The position numbers and the translations under genes were made by a program. Of a stretch of 18,495 bases of DNA, positions 6,321 to 13,683 are shown piece by piece. The DNA is from Spirochaetaceae bacterium (lineage in GTDB: Bacteria > Spirochaetota > Spirochaetia > Treponematales > Breznakiellaceae). The DNA lies in the NCBI GenBank assembly GCA_031278575.1, contig JAITKD010000188.1, forward strand, positions 1-18,495, read 5' to 3'. How positions within the stretch are numbered: the first letter of the stretch is position 1; each line of letters begins with the position of its first letter. Under the pieces are notes generated by a model. The model saw only the letters and a list, made by a program, of their open reading frames with translations, was not told the origin of the DNA and ran no database searches.

Positions 6321-7151
6321 ATGGAAAAAACACATCCTGTTCCCGCGGATCGCATCGCCCATTATACCAGCGTTAAAACCGCGGCCCCCCTGGTGATTGA
6401 CGGGGACCTGGAGAAACCCCAATGGAAGGATGCGCCGAAATCCCGGCGTTTTGTGGATCTGGTAAGCGGAGAGCCCGCCTTTCTTGATACGCGGATGGCG
6501 TCTCTGTGGGATGAAAAAAATCTTTATATCGCCTTTTGGCTTGAAGAACCCGCGGTGCGGGCATCCCTGACGGAACGGGATTCCTTTATCTGGTTTGACA
6601 ACGACGTGGAGGTTTTTCTGGACGGGGAGGACTGTTATTACGAATTGGAAATAAACGCCTATAATACGGTGTACGAGGTTTTTTTTATTTACCAGGACGC
6701 CCTCAAGCGGGGGAGCCGTTTTGACACCCCGGAATTTGACCTTCTCCGGCGGAACGTGGACGTATTAAGCGGGTTTCAGGATTACACCCGGTTTGGCAAG
6801 CATCACCGGGGTAAACGGTGGGCCTTTATGGATTATGATTTCCCGGGGCTGAACACGGCGGTACAAGTCCAGGGGAAGATCAACGAGCCTTCCCACATAG
6901 ACAAGGGGTGGACCGTGGAAATAGCCTTCCCCTGGGAGGGGATATCCAAACTGCTCCCCGGCCGGAAGTTTCCCCCCGCCCCGGGGGACCAGCTCCGGGC
7001 GGCCTTCTTCCGCTTTGAGGCCCTGCGCTACCACGGGAAAAGCTCCGGCGAAAGCGTCGGCTGGGCCCTGAACGAACACGGGGTCTACGATTCCCACATC
7101 CCGGAAAATTTTTCCTGCCTCCACTTTGCGGAGGCCCTGAATACGCCCTGA
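6321..7151 (+). CDS. carbohydrate-binding family 9-like protein
   Basis: The 276-residue protein matches the layout of CBM9-like proteins. It has an early LVIDGDLEKPQWKDAP segment, then SLWDEKNLYIAFWLEEP, DNDVEVFLDGE.CYYELEINAYNTVYEVFF, and a late KGWTVEIAFPWEGIS. These are the recurring beta-sandwich strands of the family, which binds glycan ends. There is no signal peptide and no attached catalytic domain, so it acts in the cytoplasm as far as the sequence shows. Stand-alone members often sit beside sugar-utilisation genes, as here (fucosidase operon from 8365), but the role is not established. I use the ATG at 6321, 7 nt after AAGGAG, over the TTG directly before it. The stop is 29 bp from the convergent lipoprotein gene and no terminator is visible between them. 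Confidence 0.82.
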   Translation: MEKTHPVPADRIAHYTSVKTAAPLVIDGDLEKPQWKDAPKSRRFVDLVSGEPAFLDTRMASLWDEKNLYIAFWLEEPAVRASLTERDSFIWFDNDVEVFLDGEDCYYELEINAYNTVYEVFFIYQDALKRGSRFDTPEFDLLRRNVDVLSGFQDYTRFGKHHRGKRWAFMDYDFPGLNTAVQVQGKINEPSHIDKGWTVEIAFPWEGISKLLPGRKFPPAPGDQLRAAFFRFEALRYHGKSSGESVGWALNEHGVYDSHIPENFSCLHFAEALNTP

Positions 7152-7180
7152 GGGTCTCATGAAGATTCGGAAGAACGCCC

Positions 7181-8020
7181 CTACCGTCCTATCAATTCCG
7201 TCAGCCGGTTAAACCGGGCGGGGGTTTCCAGCGCGGGGATCAAACCCGCGGCGATGGCCTCGTAACCGGCCAGATAGGCGCCGGCGAGGAATACAATGGG
7301 AACCATCCGGTCCTCGTCCGGGACCTGGTAGCGCTCAAAAAAGGCGGCGATCCGTTCGGAATTGTTCCCTGAGCGGGTATTGATCCTGATGATGTCCGGA
7401 GGGAGGGCCGTACCCCCGACGGCGATCTTTTCCGGCAAGCGGTCGATGAGGGGCGTTACCTTTCCGCATTCCTCGCAGGTGGTACGGTAAAAATACACGA
7501 GGCTCAAATGGTCCGGCCGGAGCCGGTAATCGGCAAAAAGCCGGTCCCCGGTCTTTTTCTCCTTCGGGTTATAGACCCGTTTGTATACAAAAAGATCTTC
7601 CCCGGCGGTCAAAAAAGCCTCCCGGAGGTTTCGCGCAATCCCCTCGTTTCCCGAAAACACCCGTCCCCCGGCGATAAGCAGGGGCAGTTCCCGGGCGTCC
7701 CGGTCAAGGCCAAGGGAACCGGTTATCTCCTGGTACCGTTCCCGGTTTTCCCGGAGGAAGACATTGATCCGGTGAATGGCGTAGGGGTAACGGTCCCGGA
7801 CGCCCTCCAGCTCGGCCGCCGCTATCGCGTCGAATTCCGCCGTCCCGTCACAGGATTGGCAAAGTTCCTCGTAAAAATAATACATATCGACCCGATCCGG
7901 CAGTTCCGCCGTCCCGGGGGACGCCGGTTCCGAACCCCCCCCGGCGTTACGGCCGCAGCCCGTACCAAGGGCGAGCATCCAAAGGACCGGCAGTATCTTC
8001 CAAATAACCGGGAAACGCAT
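7181..8020 (-). CDS. lipoprotein with two thioredoxin-like domains
   Basis: The 279-residue product has a hydrophobic leader and a lipobox-like LGTGC ending at Cys22, predicting a lipid-anchored envelope protein. Two similar halves follow. The first has YYFYEELCQSC (CxxC at 54-57) and a proline in ELPLLIAGG (Pro113). The second has VYFYRTTCEEC (CxxC at 182-185) and VPIVFLAG. Both match the strand, CxxC and cis-Pro order of thioredoxin folds. It may carry out disulfide exchange outside the cytoplasm; the partner is unknown. The start at 8020 is chosen for its leader and the GGGAGG sequence just upstream. The frame stays open to 8272 only because it runs through a later miniature element. I do not know a named family for the tandem arrangement. 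Confidence 0.75.
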   Translation of the reverse strand: MRFPVIWKILPVLWMLALGTGCGRNAGGGSEPASPGTAELPDRVDMYYFYEELCQSCDGTAEFDAIAAAELEGVRDRYPYAIHRINVFLRENRERYQEITGSLGLDRDARELPLLIAGGRVFSGNEGIARNLREAFLTAGEDLFVYKRVYNPKEKKTGDRLFADYRLRPDHLSLVYFYRTTCEECGKVTPLIDRLPEKIAVGGTALPPDIIRINTRSGNNSERIAAFFERYQVPDEDRMVPIVFLAGAYLAGYEAIAAGLIPALETPARFNRLTELIGR

Positions 8021-8080
8021 GGGCTTCCTCCCGCGCCGCGCAACGGCCTCCCCAAACTGAATTGTGGGGAGGGCCGCGAT

Positions 8081-8305
8081 ATTCCTGACCAGCAATTTTA
8101 CCTTTACCAGGATTTTTCCCGGTAATAGGGGCGCATTTCCGGCGCAAGCGCCGGAAACCGGGCTTTCCGGGGCTCCGCTATCGCTCCGGCCCCGGCGCAA
8201 CGCGCCGTGGCTGCTTGCGCACCCCTCCAATCCCTTGCGCGCTTCGTACACGGCGGCATTTTCGGCAATCATAGACCGGTAAAGGTAAAATTACTGATTC
8301 CTGAC
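8081..8305. mobile_element. 207-bp MITE with 9-bp target-site duplication
   Basis: CAGCAATTTTACCTTTACC (8090-8108) and GGTAAAGGTAAAATTACTG (8278-8296) are terminal inverted repeats matching at 18 of 19 positions. ATTCCTGAC occurs directly outside each end (8081-8089 and 8297-8305), an exact 9-bp duplication. The interior has no gene but strong hairpins: TTTCCGGCG/CGCCGGAAA (8136-8157, 4-nt loop), CCGGGGC/GCCCCGG (8167-8195) and CGGCGC/GCGCCG (8193-8207). This is a non-autonomous element moved by a transposase encoded elsewhere. A 9-bp duplication is found in several IS families, so the family is not assigned. Confidence 0.85.
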
Positions 8306-8308
8306 TGG

Positions 8309-8345
8309 AATATATTGCAATAATTCGTCATTTATGGCAATATAT
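8309..8345. promoter_or_regulatory. candidate operator and promoter of the sugar-uptake operon
   Basis: ATATATTGC (8310-8318) and GCAATATAT (8337-8345) are perfect inverted arms separated by 18 nt. Inside the left part TATTGCAATA (8313-8322) is itself a perfect 10-bp palindrome. The same bases read as TTGCAA (8315-8320), 17 nt, and CAATAT (8338-8343) with a TG one base upstream, an extended -10 promoter. The overlap of palindrome and promoter suggests repressor control, for example by sugar availability. Confidence 0.4.
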
Positions 8346-8364
8346 ATTAGAGGAGAACGCGAAT

Positions 8365-10041
8365 ATGAAGAAACAGAAATGTACGGTAATAAAAGGGGGG
8401 GTATTCCTTTTAGTATGCGGTATTTTGTCGGCGGCCTGCGGCGGAAAAAAAACCGGGCCTGCGGGAGATACCGGGGACCTCTACACCCCGGTAGGGGAAT
8501 ACCCCATTGTAAAAGAGCCCCTGGAAATGAGCCTTTTTGCCATGAGCGCTCCCAATGTTATCGACCTGCAAACCAATGATTTTACCCGGTATTTGGAAGA
8601 AAAAACCAATATCAAGTGGAATTTTATCACCGCTCCGAATGATTCGGCGATAGAAAAGATGAATTTGCTGCTTATCAGTAACGAATATCCCGATGCGTTT
8701 ATGTTCAGAACTCCCGACGTGGCCCAATACGGCATGAAAGAGCATATCCTTATCCCCCTGGAGGATCTGATCCCCCAGTATATGCCCAATTATTGGAAAT
8801 TCATGCAGGAAAATCCCGAACTTTGGGCCCAGCAGCGCCAGGCGGACGGCCATATCTACGGGATCGCCTCGTTTAACGAATGTTACCACTGTAATTTCTA
8901 CAATAAAATGTGGGTGAACATGGATTGGATCGAAAAGATCGGTCTGGGGGTCCCCACGACCACCGAAGAATTCAAGGCGGTGTGCAAACGGTTTTTGGAG
9001 CTTAACCCCAAGGGGATCGCGGTTACGGGATCCACCACGGGCTGGGGGGAGCAGTTCATCAACTTCCTCACCGGTTCCTTTATCACCAACCCCGGCGCCC
9101 GTACCGCGGGGGACAAGCTGGCGGTTTCCCCCTCGGGCGAGGTGGTAACCGTTGCCAACCAGGGCCAATACCGGGAAGCCCTGCGGTTCATGCACGAGCT
9201 CTACCGGATGGGGGCCATTTATGACGGCGGTTTTACCCAAAACCCGGACCAGTTCCGCAGCCTGGTCAACCAGCCCGGAGCGCCGGTACTCTTTTTGGCA
9301 TCCGGCGCCATTGTCAACAGCGTGGACGCCGATGTGAACCCCTCGTTGTATAGGGCCTACCGGGCCATTCCTCCCCTGAAAGGCCCCGACGGGACCCGGA
9401 TCTGCACCTACTTCAAATACGACAACCTTCAGGAAAACAAACTGGCGATCACCGACCGGTGCAAATACCCCGAGGCGGTACTCCGCTGGGCGGACCACTT
9501 CTATACCCTGGAAGGGTACCTCCAGTACCAGTACGGGCCCAACCTGGACGGGAAGGACTTTATCCTCAATCCCCCGGGGGAGGTGGGGTTAAACGGCAAA
9601 CCGGCCCTGTTCAAGGTCCTGAACCAGTACACCGCCGAACCCCAGAACCATGACTGGCAGGATATCGGCCTCATCTACGCCACCGCGGATATCCGCCTGG
9701 GGGAATCCACGGATCCCAACATCGACATTACCTCCGCGGCGGGGCTGGAGAAGCTCCTCGTGATCGAAACCGAAACGGTCTGCGAGCCCTACGCCCAAAA
9801 GGAGGGCCAATTTGACGTGCTGCCGAACCGGCTCAAGTTGACTTCCGAAGAGTCCGACTCCGTCCAGACCATCGCGGTGGAGTTGGCAAAGTACATCGAC
9901 GAAAACACCGTGGCCTTTATCAACGGCCGGAAAAACCTCAATGCCGAGTGGGACGCCTATGTAAGCGGTTTCGACCGGATCGGTCTGCCCCAATACCTCA
10001 AGGTCATGCAGACCGCCTGGGATCGTCAGCAGGGTAAATAA
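8365..10041 (+). CDS. sugar ABC transporter substrate-binding lipoprotein
   Basis: The 558-residue protein has a basic start (MKKQK), a hydrophobic segment and the lipobox LSAAC ending at Cys25, so it is lipid-anchored outside the cytoplasmic membrane. The mature part resembles long family-1 extracellular solute-binding proteins of the LplA/YtcQ type. It has FTRYLEEKTNIKWNF, LLISNEYPDAF and GIASFNECYHCNFYNKMWVNMDWIEKIGL, the last being the usual hinge-region wording of oligosaccharide binders. It captures the substrate and presents it to the two permeases encoded directly downstream. The start at 8365 has AGAGGAG 9 nt upstream. The operon also encodes a GH29 fucosidase, so a fucosylated oligosaccharide is the likely ligand (inference). 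Confidence 0.9.
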   Translation: MKKQKCTVIKGGVFLLVCGILSAACGGKKTGPAGDTGDLYTPVGEYPIVKEPLEMSLFAMSAPNVIDLQTNDFTRYLEEKTNIKWNFITAPNDSAIEKMNLLLISNEYPDAFMFRTPDVAQYGMKEHILIPLEDLIPQYMPNYWKFMQENPELWAQQRQADGHIYGIASFNECYHCNFYNKMWVNMDWIEKIGLGVPTTTEEFKAVCKRFLELNPKGIAVTGSTTGWGEQFINFLTGSFITNPGARTAGDKLAVSPSGEVVTVANQGQYREALRFMHELYRMGAIYDGGFTQNPDQFRSLVNQPGAPVLFLASGAIVNSVDADVNPSLYRAYRAIPPLKGPDGTRICTYFKYDNLQENKLAITDRCKYPEAVLRWADHFYTLEGYLQYQYGPNLDGKDFILNPPGEVGLNGKPALFKVLNQYTAEPQNHDWQDIGLIYATADIRLGESTDPNIDITSAAGLEKLLVIETETVCEPYAQKEGQFDVLPNRLKLTSEESDSVQTIAVELAKYIDENTVAFINGRKNLNAEWDAYVSGFDRIGLPQYLKVMQTAWDRQQGK

Positions 10042-10044
10042 GCC

Positions 10045-10968
10045 ATGCGGGATACGTCTATCCGGTCCTATAGGGGGGGGCATACCCGGTACGCATGGCA
10101 GTTTTGGCTCATTATGGCCTTACCCCTGGCGTATATTATTATTTTCTGTTATGTCCCGATGGGGGGGATCCTGATGGCCTTTAAGGACTACAGTCCCCGC
10201 CGGGGCATTTGGCAGAGCCCCTGGGTAGGCCTAAAGTGGTTTAAACAGTTCTTGACTACCCCCTCGGGACTGACGGTGATCCTCAATACCCTGCGGTTGG
10301 GCTTTTACAGCCTTATCGCCGGGTTTCCCATCCCCATCCTGTTGGCGGTGGGGCTGAACGAGATCCGCTCCCTGCGCTTCAAGAAAATGGTCCAGATGGT
10401 TACCTACGCGCCCTACTTTATCTCCGTGGTGGTCATGGTGGGGATGCTGATGCAGCTCACGGATCTGCGGATCGGTATTTTTAACCGGCTTATCACCATC
10501 CTGGGGGGCCATCCGGTTAATTTTTTTGGGGAGGCCCAAATATTCCCCCACCTTTACGTGTGGAGCGGCATTTGGCAGACCATGGGGTATTCTTCCATCA
10601 TTTATATCGCCGCCCTGGCGGGGGTCAGCCGGGAAACCCAGGAGGCCGCGGTGGTGGACGGCGCGTCCCGGCTACAGCGGATCTGGCATGTGGATCTGCC
10701 GGCGATCCGCCCCACCATTGTCATCCTGCTGATCTTCAACTGCGGTTCCATCATGAGCATCGGTTTTGAAAAGGCCTATCTGATGCAGAACCCCATCAAT
10801 ATGGCTACCGCGGAGGTAATATCCACCTTTGTATACAAGGTGGGGCTGCAAAACGGCAATTATAGTTTTTCTACCGCGGTGGGCCTGTTCAATTCCATTG
10901 TCGGGTTTGTTTTGATGGTAACGGTTAATCAAATTTCAAAAAAATTGACCGATACCAGCGTGTGGTAG
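10045..10968 (+). CDS. sugar ABC transporter permease, LplB type
   Basis: The 307-residue integral membrane protein has about six hydrophobic segments. The first is FWLIMALPLAYIIIFCYVPMGG near residues 18-45. The cytoplasmic EAA loop starts at Glu200 with EAAVVDGASRLQRIWHVDLP, which docks the transport ATPase. The LplB-like opening with YVPMGGILMAFKDY is characteristic of permeases that pair with long binding proteins. It begins 3 nt after the binding-protein stop codon without a strong ribosome site, indicating translational coupling. It forms a heterodimer with the next gene product. Confidence 0.92.
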   Translation: MRDTSIRSYRGGHTRYAWQFWLIMALPLAYIIIFCYVPMGGILMAFKDYSPRRGIWQSPWVGLKWFKQFLTTPSGLTVILNTLRLGFYSLIAGFPIPILLAVGLNEIRSLRFKKMVQMVTYAPYFISVVVMVGMLMQLTDLRIGIFNRLITILGGHPVNFFGEAQIFPHLYVWSGIWQTMGYSSIIYIAALAGVSRETQEAAVVDGASRLQRIWHVDLPAIRPTIVILLIFNCGSIMSIGFEKAYLMQNPINMATAEVISTFVYKVGLQNGNYSFSTAVGLFNSIVGFVLMVTVNQISKKLTDTSVW

Positions 10969-10981
10969 GAGGAGGTCCCTG

Positions 10982-11890
10982 ATGGCTATCGGTAAAAAAC
11001 ACGCCATGATCCGGGATACCCTGGGGGATAGGATCTTTGTTACGGGTATATACCTCCTCTTGTGGGTGGTTTTGTTAATCGTCCTCCTCCCCCTGGTGTA
11101 TATTGTAGCCGCTTCCTTTTCCGACCCCCAGGCGGTTATCGCGGGGAACGTGTGGTTCTGGCCGGTCCGGCCCACCCTGCGGGGATACGACGCGGTGTTT
11201 AAAAACCCCAAACTGATGACCGGTTTTTACAATTCCTTTTTTTATATGATTGTGGGCACCCTGGTGAACCTTATCATGACCCTGCTCTGCGCCTATCCCC
11301 TGACCCGCAAGCAGTTCGGCGCCCGGAATGTCCTTTCCGCCTTGATGGTGTTCACCATGTATTTTTCCGGCGGGATGGTGCCCATCTATATGGTGGTAAA
11401 AAAGCTGGGGCTCATCGACACCCGGCTTGCCATGATCATCCCCGCCGCCCTGAGCGTGTGGAACGTGATCCTCTGCCGTACCTATATTGTCTCGGTGATC
11501 CCCGAGGCCCTCTACGAGTCCGCTTCCCTGGACGGTTGTTCGCCCCTGCGGTTCCTGATCTTTATTGTGGCCCCCTTGAGTACCCCTATCCTGGCGGTAC
11601 TGGCCTTATACTACGGGGTGGCCCACTGGAACACCTACTTTAACGCCCTGATATACCTTAACCGGACGGAATTGGCGCCCCTGCAGATCGTACTGCGGGA
11701 AATCCTGGTGTTGAGCAAGATCGATCCCGCTATGATCGCCGACGCCCGGGAACTTGCGGCAAAGCAGGGTTTGACGGATCTGCTTAAATACTCGGTCATC
11801 GTGGTCGGGTCGGTTCCGGTCATGTTGATCTATCCCTTTGTGCAGAAATATTTTGTAAAAGGCGTTATGATTGGCGCCGTAAAAGGTTAA
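10982..11890 (+). CDS. sugar ABC transporter permease, LplC/YtcP type
   Basis: The 302-residue membrane protein has a typical second-permease layout. An N-terminal segment VLLPLVYIVAASFSDP is followed by the NSFFYMIVGTLVNLIMTLLCAYPL region. The EAA-loop variant ESASLDGCSPLRFLIFIVAPL begins near residue 178, and the protein ends with QKYFVKGVMIGAVKG, which is a common ending in this subfamily. It lies 13 nt after the first permease and has a strong GGAGGAGG ribosome site. No ATPase gene is present in the operon; systems of this type generally borrow a shared MsmX-like ATPase encoded elsewhere. Confidence 0.92.
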   Translation: MAIGKKHAMIRDTLGDRIFVTGIYLLLWVVLLIVLLPLVYIVAASFSDPQAVIAGNVWFWPVRPTLRGYDAVFKNPKLMTGFYNSFFYMIVGTLVNLIMTLLCAYPLTRKQFGARNVLSALMVFTMYFSGGMVPIYMVVKKLGLIDTRLAMIIPAALSVWNVILCRTYIVSVIPEALYESASLDGCSPLRFLIFIVAPLSTPILAVLALYYGVAHWNTYFNALIYLNRTELAPLQIVLREILVLSKIDPAMIADARELAAKQGLTDLLKYSVIVVGSVPVMLIYPFVQKYFVKGVMIGAVKG

Positions 11891-11898
11891 GGTAACGT

Positions 11899-13221
11899 AT
11901 GGAAAATAAAAATATAACGGAACGGAGAGAAAGAACCCGGTGGTTTACCGAGGCGCGCTTTGGGATGTTTATCCACTGGGGCTTATACGCCATCCCCGCG
12001 CGGGGGGAGTGGGTCCGCAGTACCGAGCGGATGAGCCACGAAGCCTATCTGCGTTATTTTGACGAATTCAGCGCCGTCCATTACCGGCCCCGGGAGTGGG
12101 CGCGGCTCGCCAAAAAGGCGGGGATGAAATACGCGGTTTTGACCGCCAAACATCACGACGGGTTTTGCCTGTGGGATACCAAGCTGACGGATTTTAAAGC
12201 CCCCAATACCCCCGCGGGCCGGGATCTGGTACGGGAATACCTGGAAGCTTTCCGGGAGGAGGGAATCCGGGTGGGGCTTTATTTTTCCATCATCGACTGG
12301 CGGCATCCCGGCTTTCCCCACTACGGAGACCGTCAGCATCCCCACCGGGACAACCCGGATTACGGCAACGAAAACCGGGACTTTAGCCGGTACCTTGAAT
12401 TTATGCACGGGCAGATCCGGGAACTCCTTACCCAATACGGCAAGCTGGACATCATGTGGTTTGATTTTTCCTACGGCGATATGGCCGGGGAAAAATGGCG
12501 GGCCTCGGATCTGATGAAGATGGTCCGGTCCCTCCAGCCCCACCTGATCGTGGACAACCGTCTGGAGGGTTCCGGGGAAAATTCCGGGACCATCCTCACC
12601 GAAAACCCCAGCGGCTATGCCGGGGATTTCGCCTGCCCGGAACAGATGATCCCCCCCCAGGGGATCCGCAACAGCGCGGGGGATCCCGTGCCCTGGGAAG
12701 CCTGCATCACCCTGAACAACCATTGGGGGTACTGCGCCGAGGACCATCACTGGAAGCCCGCGGATATGGTGATCCGGATGCTGGTGGAGTGCGTCTCAAA
12801 AAACGGCAACCTCCTCCTCAATGTGGGCCCCGACGCCACGGGCCGGATTCCCCGCCCCTCGGTGGAGATCCTGGAGGCGGTGGGCCGCTGGATGGAGGAT
12901 AACGGCGGCAGTATCTACGGCTGCGGCATGGCGGATTTTGCCAAACCCGAATGGGGCCGCTTTACCCGGCGGGGAAACACCCTCTACGCCCACCTTTACG
13001 AACCCCAGGCTGGGGGGGTCTGCCTGCCCCATCTGGCGGGTAAAATAGAAAAGCTGCGGCTCCTGGCCGACGGCAGCGAGATCCTCCCCGCCGATTACTG
13101 GAACCTGGCGGAATACCGGGAACACGCCTTTTTCTTCCTCAACCCCCGGAGTTTCGACAACTACCCCCTGCCGGACCCGGTGGATACCGTGGTGGAGATA
13201 ACCCTGAAACAGAACCCGTAA
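11899..13221 (+). CDS. alpha-L-fucosidase, GH29
   Basis: Retaining hydrolase that removes terminal alpha-L-fucose. The 440-residue product carries the GH29 signatures WFTEARFGMFIHWGLY (15-30) and KYAVLTAKHHDGFCLWDTK (around 84-89). The motif LDIMWFDFSYG has Asp189 at the expected nucleophile position, and NGNLLLNVGPDATG closes the catalytic barrel. A C-terminal segment of about 80 residues is probably the small beta domain. There is no signal peptide, so it acts in the cytoplasm on sugar imported by the transporter encoded just upstream (8 nt gap after the second permease, AAGG 6 nt before the ATG). The acid/base residue varies in this family and I do not assign it. Substrate linkage cannot be told from the sequence. 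Confidence 0.92.
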   Translation: MENKNITERRERTRWFTEARFGMFIHWGLYAIPARGEWVRSTERMSHEAYLRYFDEFSAVHYRPREWARLAKKAGMKYAVLTAKHHDGFCLWDTKLTDFKAPNTPAGRDLVREYLEAFREEGIRVGLYFSIIDWRHPGFPHYGDRQHPHRDNPDYGNENRDFSRYLEFMHGQIRELLTQYGKLDIMWFDFSYGDMAGEKWRASDLMKMVRSLQPHLIVDNRLEGSGENSGTILTENPSGYAGDFACPEQMIPPQGIRNSAGDPVPWEACITLNNHWGYCAEDHHWKPADMVIRMLVECVSKNGNLLLNVGPDATGRIPRPSVEILEAVGRWMEDNGGSIYGCGMADFAKPEWGRFTRRGNTLYAHLYEPQAGGVCLPHLAGKIEKLRLLADGSEILPADYWNLAEYREHAFFFLNPRSFDNYPLPDPVDTVVEITLKQNP

Positions 13222-13335
13222 CCGTAAATTTTTTAAGCCGGGAACAAACCAAACAGCGGTTTTTCACCCCTTACCGGAGTGCGGCAGGTCCGGCCCCGCG
13301 CCGCCCCCCAAAAAGGGCTTATTTTCAAAAAAATC

Positions 13336-13364
13336 TTGTCTTTTTGCTTCGATAGTTTTATATT
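13336..13364 (+). promoter_or_regulatory. promoter-like sequence abutting the palindromic element
   Basis: TTGTCT (13336-13341), 17 nt, and TATATT (13359-13364). The -10 box runs into the TTAA that borders the palindromic element. It may be an ancestral promoter of the downstream gene that was cut by insertion, or a chance match in AT-rich DNA. Confidence 0.35.
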
Positions 13365-13547
13365 AAACCCTAACTCCGCCCAAAACAGGCTGTCTATCAC
13401 GTATTTCCTTATATTTTAACGAATTACATCCACTCATAGACAAGTTAATTAGGTTGTCTATTCTAAGCCACATAATCATCGTAATTCTTTATATTACAAG
13501 GAATTAGAGAATATGGGCTGCCTAACATGAGCGGAGTTAGGGGTTAA
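13363..13547. mobile_element. TTAA-flanked palindromic MITE-like element
   Basis: TTAAACCCTAACTCCGC (13363-13379) is the inverted copy of 13531-13547 at 16 of 17 positions. The symmetry continues inward imperfectly for about 75 nt per arm, with shared blocks AGGC, TTCCTT and GAATTAC. It ends in a perfect central stem, ATAGACAA/TTGTCTAT (13436-13443 and 13454-13461). The whole element can fold into one long hairpin. TTAA at each end could be a target duplication or the end of the repeat. It has no gene and is AT-rich in a GC-rich background, as expected of a transferred miniature element. Confidence 0.75.
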
Positions 13548-13549
13548 AC

Positions 13550-13561
13550 GTAAAATTGCTG
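13550..13561 (+). repeat. second solitary copy of the MITE terminal repeat
   Basis: GTAAAATTGCTG repeats the outer 12 bases of the terminal repeat of the 8090-8296 element. It stands directly beside the palindromic element and points toward the gene at 13684. No partner arm or 9-bp duplication was found. It may be the remnant of an element or an unrelated conserved regulatory word. Confidence 0.45.
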
Positions 13562-13612
13562 AAAATTCTGTCATCCGAAGCGCCTCATTTTAAAATGTTA
13601 CCGAAAGGCATC

Positions 13613-13640
13613 TTGACATTATGTATATTGGTGGTATTAT
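13613..13640 (+). promoter_or_regulatory. promoter of the 13684 gene
   Basis: TTGACA (13613-13618), a 16-nt spacer and TATTAT (13635-13640) form a near-consensus promoter. Transcription would begin near 13647, giving a leader of about 37 nt with AAGGAG at 13671-13676. Confidence 0.8.
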
Positions 13641-13683
13641 TGATGCCCGGAACATAAAAAATTTTCCCCTAAGGAGCTGCGTG

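Larger units (their letters stand above)
8021..8364. other. intergenic region between divergent genes, split by a MITE
   Basis: The 344 bp between the divergent lipoprotein and sugar-binding protein genes contain a complete miniature element (8090-8296) and its 9-bp duplications. To the right lie palindromic sequences and a promoter-like stretch before 8365. Between 8021 and 8080 only the lipoprotein ribosome site is recognisable. The original promoter region of one or both genes was probably interrupted or displaced by the insertion. Confidence 0.7.
13222..13683. other. 462-bp non-coding region with a palindromic element
   Basis: No gene is seen. A weak hairpin of GCCC/GGGC type followed by TTATTTT near 13300-13325 might end the fucosidase operon. 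Next come a promoter-like box pair (13336-13364), an AT-rich palindromic element (13363-13547), a MITE-end-like motif (13550-13561) and the promoter of the next gene (13613-13640). The base composition is sharply more AT-rich than that of the neighbouring genes. Confidence 0.65.

Noticed and set aside
8021..8272. N-terminal extension of the thioredoxin-like lipoprotein
   Set aside because: The added residues are translated from the transposable element; the lipoprotein leader and ribosome site both support the start at 8020.
13253..13274. CAGCGGTTTTTCACCCC as a left partner for the solo element end at 13550-13561
   Set aside because: The match to the terminal repeat is poor and the 9 bp outside the two sites differ (AAAATTCTG versus ACAAACCAA-type sequence).
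13621..13683. Upstream start for the beta-barrel gene
   Set aside because: It lies across the -10 box of the promoter; the signal peptide and AAGGAG support 13684.
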